Part shown: positions 1 through 5,045 of the stretch, piece by piece
How positions within the stretch are numbered: the first letter of the stretch is position 1
Layout: every line of letters begins with the position of its first letter
Source of the DNA: an uncultured bacterium
GTDB taxonomy: Bacteria > Patescibacteriota > Microgenomatia > UBA1406 > GWC2-37-13
Direction: 5' to 3'
DNA length: 5,780 nt
NCBI GenBank assembly: GCA_937914905.1
Contig: CALESU010000155.1
Span: 1 to 5,780, forward strand
The notes under the pieces: generated by a model
The model's database searches: none
Seen by the model: only the letters and a program-made list of their open reading frames with translations
Told to the model about the DNA's origin: nothing
Made by a program: the position numbers and the translations under genes

Positions 1-1
1 C

Positions 2-541
2 GGTGGTGCGGGAGGAGGAACTGCTGCAACGGGAGCAACAGGAGGAGGAGGTGGTGGCGCTTATGCAAAAAAAACACTGTCAGTAACGCCTTTGTCAAAT
101 TATTCCTATTACGTTGGGCGTGGAGGAACAGCTTCAACGGGGAATGGATCCAATGGAGGAGATACGTTTTGGGAAGATGGTTCCGCTCTCAAAGCAGAAG
201 GCGGAAAGGGAGGGCTCGCGAATAAAACGGGAGGTGCCGGAGGCCTGGCAGCAAATTCAGTGGGAGATGTAGCGTACAACGGAGGAAGTGGAGCCACGGG
301 TGCAGGGGCTGTAGGAGGGGGTGGCGGTGGAGCTGCAGGATCTACCGGCGCAGGAAACGCGGGAGTGGGTGGTTCAGGAGGAGTATATCAGCCATTGGAT
401 GGGGGACTTGGAGGAAATATGGGAAATAACGTAAACGGTTTGATTGGCCAGCCATATGGAGGGGGAGGAGGAGGTGTGTACCGATCCTCAAGTACCCGAT
501 ATGGGGGGTCGGGATCGTATGGTGCGATAAAGATAACCTAC
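2..541 (+). other. Glycine-rich domain coding segment of gene 1
   Basis: This segment encodes about 180 residues dominated by Gly, Ala, Ser, Thr and Asn. It has runs of five to six Gly near positions 47-58, 314-334 and 458-474. After the first Gly run comes a strand-like AYAKKTLSVTP stretch and then YYVGRGG. The segment closes with GSGSYGAIKITY. This order (Gly run, hydrophobic strand, VGxGG, further Gly runs, closing G-A-I-K-I-T strand) is that of glycine-rich domains in phage tail-fibre tips and bacterial surface proteins, where they may form a polyglycine-helix sandwich. The + strand is strongly purine-rich because of GGA/GGN codons. Confidence 0.7.
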
Positions 542-2734
542 AGCGTTAGCGGAACCCCCTCATTTCGCACAGGATATTATATGGGAAATGGAAGCTCAAT
601 CACAATTTCAGGCCTCGGATTCAAGCCAGAATTTGTACTTGTAAAAGCAGATACCACTGCAGGAGCAGCTGCATTTAAGACAAGTGCTATGCCCGCAAGC
701 GAGATGGGGTTTGTTACTGCAACGGCCCACAACACCACAACCCTGATGACTTTAAATGCAGATGGATTTACTTTGGGAAATAATGCAAGCATTAATTCAT
801 TAAATGTACGGTACAACTATATTGCCGTCGCAGGTTCAGACTGCTCATCAACTGGGGTATTTTGCGTGGGGAGATTTGTCGGGACAGGATCAACTTCCCG
901 AAGCATCGAAACGGGATTTGCACCAGATTTTGTCATGGTTAAGAGGTCTTCGGCAATTGCTGCCAATTTTAGAACGAGTCTTAACCCGGCAAACGAAGCT
1001 CTTTTTATGATCAATCAAATAAGAAATACAAATGGAGGATATTTACAATCTCTTTCAAGTACGGGATTTGTCGTGGGAGGAACTAATAATACTTCGGCTG
1101 GGCTTTTTGATTACGTCGCGATTAAATCGTCATCTGGATTTTTTGCATCGGGAAGCTATCCGGGAAATGCAACAGACAACAGAAATATCACAGGCATGGG
1201 ATTTGCGCCGAGTGCTGTGATAGTGAAAAATGCTACCAGTGGTACTGCAAATAGCACGTACCCAGTACTAAACACGCGTTTTTCAAATGGTGACGATACC
1301 ACACTTCTTACCGCAACTGCAAACGCAGTCAATGTTATTCAAGGACTCCAAGCTGATGGTTTTCAAGTTGGTACAAGCACCTATTCCAATAGCGCTACAG
1401 ATACGTATTATTGGATTGCATTTACGGGTACGGCAGATCCGGTTGGGTATGGTACCTTTCAAATGGCATCGGGAAGTTACACGGGAACGGGAACAACTCA
1501 AACCATGACGGGAATTGGATTTACCCCCAATCTAGTGTTTATCAAAAATGATTCAACGGGATTTGCCGTCTTCCGTTCAAGTCTTATGAAAGGAGATATT
1601 ACCTCGTACTTAGGAGCTGCAACCGCAGACTTCGCGCAGGGCATTACCTCGCTCATAAGTGGAGGTTTTACCGTCGGAACAAGTCCTTTTATCAACTCAA
1701 GCGGAAGTACATATCGGTGGCAGGCCTTTGGAAATGGATATAATCCCGAAACCAACTCAGGAGCTGCCGATTTTGCAATTGGAATATATACGGGTAACGG
1801 AATTGCAGGACGGACCATAAGTGATATCAGATGGCAACCCAATTTTGTTGTTGCCAAGAGAAACGGAGCATCAGGAAGTGTGTTCCGAACTTCTTCCCAT
1901 GCGTATAACGGGAGTGGTTATCTGTTGGGCTCGCAAGATTCGGGAAATACGATTATGGACTTTCACTCTACCGGATTTGTAGTTGGGAACACCACAAACG
2001 TAATAAACACTGCCGCAACTCTCTATCGATGGTTTGCTTTTAAAAATGGGGATAATTTTGCAGTGGGCCAATATACGGGAACGGGAGTAAATGATCGAGA
2101 TATGCGGACCGTTGGATTCAAACCAAGTCTTATTTGGATTAAACGGAATACCAATGCCGTTGCTGTACAACGCCCAAGCACGATATCGGGTGATGGAACC
2201 CAGTACTTTCTTAATACGGGAACTGCTGCAGGATTAATCAAATCATTCGTTAATCAAGGAGTGAGACTTGGCACGGATGCTACAGTAAACGCGGTCAGTG
2301 GTACCTATCGTTATGTTGGGTGGCGAGTACCCGGGTCCACTATTTTATCCATGGAACTAACGACCGATGGAACAGTTGATTACGGTGCGCTTGGCCCCGG
2401 ACAATCCAAAAGTACATTAGATCTTACCGATACACAAACCGCAAGTAATAACGGAAATGTTGCGATAGATTTAAATATCAAAACCATATCCCCCGCAGGA
2501 TGGACTATCGGAGCAACTCCAGCAACTGACGTATTTGTCCATGAATTCTCTACAACAGGAGGCGCAGGATGGACTAAATTTACTGACAGCGACGTGTATC
2601 AAACCCTTATTACCAATAAAGATGCAAGTTCTACACAAAATTTCGATCTTCGATTTACCGCTCCAAATCCTTCCACGATCTGGACAGAGCAACTCATGAC
2701 CATCACGCTACAGGCTGTCGAAAACTTCCCGTAA
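2..2734 (+). CDS. Large repeat-containing surface/tail-fibre-like protein (5' end outside window)
   Basis: The reading frame is open from the left edge (first full codon at 2) to TAA at 2732-2734, giving 910 residues. The true start lies upstream, and the TTG at 92 is simply an internal Leu codon. Numbering from the codon at 2, the protein has three parts. Residues 1-179 are glycine-rich and end in a GSYGAIKITY-like strand, typical of glycine-rich domains in phage tail and bacterial surface proteins. Residues 187-778 contain six diverged repeats of 94-105 residues. Residues 779-910 form a Thr/Asn/Asp-rich beta domain. There are only two cysteines (281 and 288) and no transmembrane helix in the visible part. 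The repeat pattern (GxYxGxG, GFxPxxVxxK, GFxVG, YxWxAF) resembles the DUF7483-type repeats I recall from phage tail proteins; this is a recollection, not a search. Inference: a secreted or cell-surface adhesin or fibre. The signal peptide or anchor cannot be seen. The function is not established. The gene is convergent with, and overlaps, the Nudix gene. Confidence 0.85.
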   Translation, partial: GGAGGGTAATGATGGGGGGAYAKKTLSVTPLSNYSYYVGRGGTASTGNGSNGGDTFWEDGSALKAEGGKGGLANKTGGAGGLAANSVGDVAYNGGSGATGAGAVGGGGGGAAGSTGAGNAGVGGSGGVYQPLDGGLGGNMGNNVNGLIGQPYGGGGGGVYRSSSTRYGGSGSYGAIKITYSVSGTPSFRTGYYMGNGSSITISGLGFKPEFVLVKADTTAGAAAFKTSAMPASEMGFVTATAHNTTTLMTLNADGFTLGNNASINSLNVRYNYIAVAGSDCSSTGVFCVGRFVGTGSTSRSIETGFAPDFVMVKRSSAIAANFRTSLNPANEALFMINQIRNTNGGYLQSLSSTGFVVGGTNNTSAGLFDYVAIKSSSGFFASGSYPGNATDNRNITGMGFAPSAVIVKNATSGTANSTYPVLNTRFSNGDDTTLLTATANAVNVIQGLQADGFQVGTSTYSNSATDTYYWIAFTGTADPVGYGTFQMASGSYTGTGTTQTMTGIGFTPNLVFIKNDSTGFAVFRSSLMKGDITSYLGAATADFAQGITSLISGGFTVGTSPFINSSGSTYRWQAFGNGYNPETNSGAADFAIGIYTGNGIAGRTISDIRWQPNFVVAKRNGASGSVFRTSSHAYNGSGYLLGSQDSGNTIMDFHSTGFVVGNTTNVINTAATLYRWFAFKNGDNFAVGQYTGTGVNDRDMRTVGFKPSLIWIKRNTNAVAVQRPSTISGDGTQYFLNTGTAAGLIKSFVNQGVRLGTDATVNAVSGTYRYVGWRVPGSTILSMELTTDGTVDYGALGPGQSKSTLDLTDTQTASNNGNVAIDLNIKTISPAGWTIGATPATDVFVHEFSTTGGAGWTKFTDSDVYQTLITNKDASSTQNFDLRFTAPNPSTIWTEQLMTITLQAVENFP
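560..2335 (+). repeat. Six tandem diverged protein repeats (about 95-105 residues each) within gene 1
   Basis: Units start near 560, 857, 1139, 1454, 1766 and 2054, and the last ends near 2335. Their lengths are 99, 94, 105, 104, 96 and 94 residues. Four blocks recur in order. Block A: GYYMGNG, GRFVGTG, GSYPGNA, GSYTGTG, GIYTGNG, GQYTGTG. Block B: GFKPEFVLVK, GFAPDFVMVK, GFAPSAVIVK, GFTPNLVFIK, RWQPNFVVAK, GFKPSLIWIK. Block C: GFTLG, GFVVG, GFQVG, GFTVG, GFVVG, GVRLG. Block D: YNYIAVA, FDYVAIK, YYWIAFT, YRWQAFG, YRWFAFK, YRYVGWR. A Phe-Arg/Lys-Thr/Ser-Ser motif lies between B and C in units 1, 2, 4 and 5. The identity is at protein level; DNA similarity is limited to short pieces such as the ACGGGAACGGGA-like stretches. 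Each unit probably folds as a small all-beta domain. Boundaries are approximate. Confidence 0.85.
2336..2731 (+). other. C-terminal beta domain of gene 1
   Basis: These are the last 132 residues before the stop, and they show none of the four repeat blocks. The segment is rich in Thr, Asn, Asp and Ser and contains DGTVDYGALGPGQS, then DTQTASNNGN, GWTIGATP, FVHEFSTTGGAGW, FDLRFTAP and a closing TITLQAVE strand. The alternating hydrophobic pattern suggests a beta-sandwich. I associate this arrangement with extracellular proteins of Patescibacteria, but only from memory. It could be a cell-surface anchoring or capping domain. No sortase motif or hydrophobic tail follows it; the protein simply ends in ENFP. 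Confidence 0.5.
2708..2734. other. Tail-to-tail overlap of gene 1 and the Nudix gene
   Basis: Both stop codons lie inside the partner gene. Gene 1 ends LQAVENFP-stop and the Nudix gene ends LREVFDSL-stop on the opposite strand. The codon boundaries coincide, so the TAA of gene 1 is read as TTA (Leu) by the Nudix gene. No hairpin plus T-run terminator is evident for either direction. Confidence 0.85.
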
Positions 2735-3223
2735 CGCATTTTTCATTCCTTCAAAAGCTAGTTGGTTGTAGGGAATCTGCGTTTTGGGAATCATCAGAAA
2801 ACTTTCCGCATCATCGCTGGGATAAATTCGTGTATTTTCTGGCAACTCACCGTGAAATAACATGCAAACTGTTCTACTACTTAAGCCCCCATGTTCGTAT
2901 TCGTCATGAAACGAGGAAACATATGAAAATGTTCCTATCTCAATTCCCAGCTCTTCTCTCACTTCACGCCGAGTCGAATCTTCAAGCGTTTCATTTATAT
3001 CCATAAAGCCTCCTGGCAAATCCAGCATTCCTTTATGCGGATCAAGAGCTCGAACCACAAACAGAATTTCACCCTTTTTATTTTCTAAGATAATCGCATT
3101 GGTCGGTTTTGGATTTATGTAGTGATGCAGCTTGCAATTTGGACAAATAAATACGTTCTGATTTAATTTCCCAAATGGCGTAGCGCATGCAGGGCAGTAG
3201 AGCAAATCGGTTTCATTGATCAT
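2708..3223 (-). CDS. Zinc-ribbon Nudix hydrolase
   Basis: The product has 171 residues from ATG 3223-3221 to TAG 2710-2708. Residues 10-30 form a zinc ribbon: Cys10-x2-Cys13 and Cys27-x2-Cys30. An INPKPT segment links it to the Nudix fold. A perfect Nudix box, G-x5-E-x7-REVREELGI, spans residues 72-94, with the metal-binding glutamates at 87, 90 and 91. The family hydrolyses nucleoside diphosphates linked to another group (for example ADP-ribose, NADH or oxidised nucleotides) in the cytoplasm. The substrate here is not determined. NADH pyrophosphatase (NudC) also has a zinc ribbon, but the SQPWPFP signature of NudC is absent and this protein is shorter. Longer starts at 3250 and 3280 are open but would overlap the gltX start; I chose 3223 because it lies just before the first CxxC. 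The 3' end overlaps gene 1 by 27 bp, with codons in register on opposite strands. Confidence 0.9.
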   Translation of the reverse strand: MINETDLLYCPACATPFGKLNQNVFICPNCKLHHYINPKPTNAIILENKKGEILFVVRALDPHKGMLDLPGGFMDINETLEDSTRREVREELGIEIGTFSYVSSFHDEYEHGGLSSRTVCMLFHGELPENTRIYPSDDAESFLMIPKTQIPYNQLAFEGMKNALREVFDSL

Positions 3224-3231
3224 ATGGGAAT

Positions 3232-3242
3232 AGTATATAATA
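3232..3242 (-). promoter_or_regulatory. Candidate -10 region for the Nudix gene
   Basis: On the minus strand this stretch reads TATTATATACT, offering TATTAT (3242-3237) or TATACT (3237-3232). Either would start transcription only about 0-7 nt before the ATG at 3223. No good -35 box is visible, and the -35 position falls inside the gltX coding region. No Shine-Dalgarno sequence precedes the ATG (the minus strand reads TACTATTCCCAT just before it). Confidence 0.45.
3236..3241 (+). promoter_or_regulatory. Candidate -10 box (TATAAT) for gltX, leaderless placement
   Basis: A perfect TATAAT ends 7 nt before the gltX ATG at 3249, so the expected first transcribed base is the A of the start codon or one next to it. 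The -35 region (TTCATT near 3212-3217, 18-bp spacing) is weak. No purine-rich ribosome-binding site lies between the box and the ATG. The box overlaps the minus-strand -10 candidates for the Nudix gene. Confidence 0.55.
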
Positions 3243-3248
3243 CAGATC

Positions 3249-4643
3249 ATGATACGCACTCGAGTCGCCCCTTCTCCCACGGGATTCCCTCACATAGGCA
3301 CTATTTATCAATCTTTGTTTGACTTTGCATTTGCACACAAAAACAACGGGAAGTTTGTGGTCCGCATAGAAGATACAGATCGAACACGTTTTGTGGAAGG
3401 TGCTGAAGATGGGATTTTTGCTGCGCTTGATTGGTTTGGGCTCTCAGAAGATGAAAGTCCTCGAAAAGCAGGCGAATATGGGCCGTATAGACAATCTGAA
3501 CGACTTCCTTTGTACAAAAAACATGCAGAGGAGCTTGTAGAAAAAGGCCACGCCTATTACTGCTTTTGTAGTAAAGAACGCCTGACTGAAATTCGTCAAA
3601 AAATGCAGGACGAGAAACAAATCCCGAAATATGATCGTTATTGTCGCACTATTTCACTTCCAGACGCACAAAAACGCTTGGAAAATGGTGAATCTTATGT
3701 AATCCGGATGAAAATCCCAGACGGTGAAACTATTATCGTACATGATGGAATTCGAGGAGAAATTGTGTTCGAATCAGATATATTGGATGATCAGGTAATT
3801 ATTAAAGCGGATGGATTCCCCACATATCATTTGGCAGTCGTTGTGGATGATCACGAAATGCAGATCTCGCACGTATTGAGAGGAGAAGAGTGGATTTCGT
3901 CTGCCCCCAAACATGTACTTTTGTATCGCTATTTTGGATGGCAGGAGCCATTGTGGTTTCATACCCCACTTATTCGAAACCCTGACAAATCAAAACTGTC
4001 GAAACGCCAAGGACACACCGCAGTGACTTGGTATCAGCAAGAAGGATATCTTCCTCAAGCCATCAAAAACTACCTTGCCCTCATGGGATGGTCTCATCCG
4101 GAAGGAAAAGATATTTTTTCACTTGATGAATTTATTCGACTATTTGAGTTTAAAGACCTCAAACCACTCGGACCCATTTTTGACCTCGTAAAGCTCTCTT
4201 GGATGAATGGTCAGTATATTATGCAGATGCCAGATGAGATTCTCGCGGATCATATTATGAAGTATTTCAGTGAAAAAAATCTCGACGCATCAATCGTCCG
4301 AAAATCGATACCCCTCATTAAAGAACGAATCAAAACGCTCAAAGAGTATTGGCCGCTGGCATCGTTTTTGTTTGAAAAACCCACGGAATACGATCAAGAA
4401 ATTACCGAAACTCAACTACTCTCGAAAGTAGCCAGTTCGCTTGAAAAAATCGATTCCTGGACTGCCACATCAATTGGCGAATCGCTTCAAGCTCTCGCAA
4501 CTCAAGAACACGTTCAGTTTGGGAAATTTTTTATGATGATGCGAATCGTGATCAGCGGGCACAAGGTTTCGCCGCCACTGAATGAATCTCTGGAGATTTT
4601 GGGGAAGGAAGAATGCATGGCCCGGATTCAAGCTCTCATCTAA
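3249..4643 (+). CDS. gltX: Glutamyl-tRNA synthetase (GluRS)
   Basis: The product has 464 residues, normal for bacterial GluRS. This class I aminoacyl-tRNA synthetase joins glutamate to tRNA-Glu using ATP in the cytoplasm. The N-terminus IRTRVAPSPTG leads into the HIGH-type motif HIGT at residues 15-18. The KMSKS-type loop is KLSKR at residues 249-253. VRIEDTDRTR, the family's conserved substrate-site strand, follows near residues 38-47. Residues from about 320 to the end form the helical anticodon-binding region, closing with the usual SPPLNESLEILGKE-like segment. In the zinc-binding insertion, Cys105-x-Cys107-x24-Cys132 matches the spacing of the E. coli enzyme, but the His two residues after the third Cys is Thr134. 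Whether it is discriminating or also charges tRNA-Gln cannot be told from this view. ATG 3249 is fixed by the VAPSPTG motif. The gene appears monocistronic, diverging from the Nudix gene and converging on the GIY-YIG gene. Confidence 0.97.
   Translation: MIRTRVAPSPTGFPHIGTIYQSLFDFAFAHKNNGKFVVRIEDTDRTRFVEGAEDGIFAALDWFGLSEDESPRKAGEYGPYRQSERLPLYKKHAEELVEKGHAYYCFCSKERLTEIRQKMQDEKQIPKYDRYCRTISLPDAQKRLENGESYVIRMKIPDGETIIVHDGIRGEIVFESDILDDQVIIKADGFPTYHLAVVVDDHEMQISHVLRGEEWISSAPKHVLLYRYFGWQEPLWFHTPLIRNPDKSKLSKRQGHTAVTWYQQEGYLPQAIKNYLALMGWSHPEGKDIFSLDEFIRLFEFKDLKPLGPIFDLVKLSWMNGQYIMQMPDEILADHIMKYFSEKNLDASIVRKSIPLIKERIKTLKEYWPLASFLFEKPTEYDQEITETQLLSKVASSLEKIDSWTATSIGESLQALATQEHVQFGKFFMMMRIVISGHKVSPPLNESLEILGKEECMARIQALI
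4636..4643. other. Tail-to-tail overlap of gltX and the GIY-YIG gene
   Basis: The gltX TAA (4641-4643) and the TGA of the minus-strand gene (complement of 4636-4638) lie within 8 bp, so each gene ends inside the other. No intrinsic terminator is visible here. The T-runs just to the right encode lysines of the minus-strand gene and are not preceded by a convincing stem. Confidence 0.85.
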
Positions 4644-4917
4644 ATCTGATACTGCAGGATACTTGATCACACATCATAACTTTTTCCAAGCGCTTCAGTT
4701 TTTTTAATTGACGCTCCCTCTTCATTGCTTCGCTTTTTGAAGACCACAGTTCTGTGTATCGAATTCCCACGGGGCGTCTCCATTTGGTGTAGAGCGCGCC
4801 TCCTGTTTTTTGACCGTTGTGCGCACGAGATCGATTAAACAGGTCGGGTGTAATACCAATATACAATGTGTTGTCCGCACACTCTGCGATATAGATATAA
4901 TAGGTCTGTGGTTTCAT
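4636..4917 (-). CDS. Small GIY-YIG nuclease-domain protein (YhbQ/UPF0213-like)
   Basis: The product has 93 residues from ATG 4917-4915 to TGA. The single domain has the GIY-like motif YIY at residues 7-9 and YIG at residues 19-21. Next come the conserved Arg29 and HN at 33-34, then the GGALYTKWRRPV segment usual in this family. The proposed metal-binding Glu68 sits in a Lys/Arg-rich helix (MKRERQLKKLKR). These match stand-alone GIY-YIG proteins of the YhbQ/UPF0213 type. Biological roles in this family are poorly defined, though DNA cleavage activity has been reported for some relatives. A TTG start at 4947 would add ten residues, but it lies upstream of the likely -10 region and the domain begins right after Met 4917. 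No Shine-Dalgarno sequence precedes the ATG. The gene is too distant from known mobile elements here to suggest a homing enzyme. Confidence 0.9.
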   Translation of the reverse strand: MKPQTYYIYIAECADNTLYIGITPDLFNRSRAHNGQKTGGALYTKWRRPVGIRYTELWSSKSEAMKRERQLKKLKRLEKVMMCDQVSCSIRFR

Positions 4918-4931
4918 TTGAGTCGTTACTA

Positions 4932-4940
4932 TGATATAAT
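4932..4940 (+). promoter_or_regulatory. Candidate extended -10 promoter for the DEAD-box gene
   Basis: TGATATAAT is a perfect extended -10 element (TGnTATAAT), a type that can work without a good -35 box; none is seen upstream. Transcription from about 4947 would give a leader near 100 nt before ATG 5046. That leader is pyrimidine-rich and contains no ATG. No second promoter nearer the ATG is convincing. Confidence 0.45.
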
Positions 4941-4963
4941 ACTTCAAAGATTATTCTGATCAA
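4936..4963 (-). promoter_or_regulatory. Candidate promoter for the GIY-YIG gene
   Basis: On the minus strand, TTGATC (complement of 4958-4963) is followed after 16 bp by TATTAT (complement of 4936-4941). The predicted start of transcription, near 4929, leaves a leader of about 11 nt before ATG 4917, with no ribosome-binding site. The -10 box overlaps the plus-strand TATAAT at 4935-4940. Confidence 0.5.
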
Positions 4964-5045
4964 TAGAATCTGCTGTCTTCTTTAATTTTGATAACTGCGG
5001 TCTCTATTCTTCAAGTCTTACATTATCACATTTTGTTCCATACTT

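Larger units (their letters stand above)
4918..5045. other. Divergent intergenic region, 128 bp
   Basis: This is the only real gap in the window. It is A/T-rich and holds the overlapping back-to-back -10 boxes described separately. To their right is a weak 5-bp stem, ATTCT/AGAAT with a 7-nt loop, at 4953-4969. After that comes about 75 nt of pyrimidine-rich leader. No tRNA, known riboswitch or terminator was recognised. Confidence 0.6.

Noticed and set aside
92..94. TTG at 92 as the start of gene 1
   Set aside because: The frame is open to the left edge and the upstream codons encode the same Gly-rich domain (Gly run then AYAKKTLSVTP), so this is an internal Leu codon.
1..480. G-rich runs as possible G-quadruplexes
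   Set aside because: Most runs are GG within GGA/GGN glycine codons, so coding for polyglycine explains them; four adjacent GGG tracts are not present.
1498..1857. Minus-strand open frame of 119 codons inside gene 1
   Set aside because: It is antisense to a clear repeat-coding frame, has no recognisable domain, and looks like a shadow of the biased codon use.
3224..3280. Longer N-terminus for the Nudix protein, starting at 3280 or 3250
   Set aside because: It would run through the gltX start and through both -10 candidates, and the added residues match no part of the zinc-ribbon Nudix family.
2..4643. Recoding of TGA (as in some Patescibacteria lineages)
   Set aside because: No in-frame TGA occurs in gene 1, gltX, the Nudix gene or the visible helicase, and TGA acts as the stop of the GIY-YIG gene.
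4688..4708. AAGCGCTT palindrome followed by a T-run as a gltX terminator
   Set aside because: The palindrome has no room for a loop, three bases separate it from the T-run, and the T-run is explained by Lys codons of the minus-strand gene.
4918..4947. TTG-initiated ten-residue extension of the GIY-YIG protein
   Set aside because: It would place the start inside the probable -10 box, and the ATG at 4917 begins directly before the conserved GIY-like strand.
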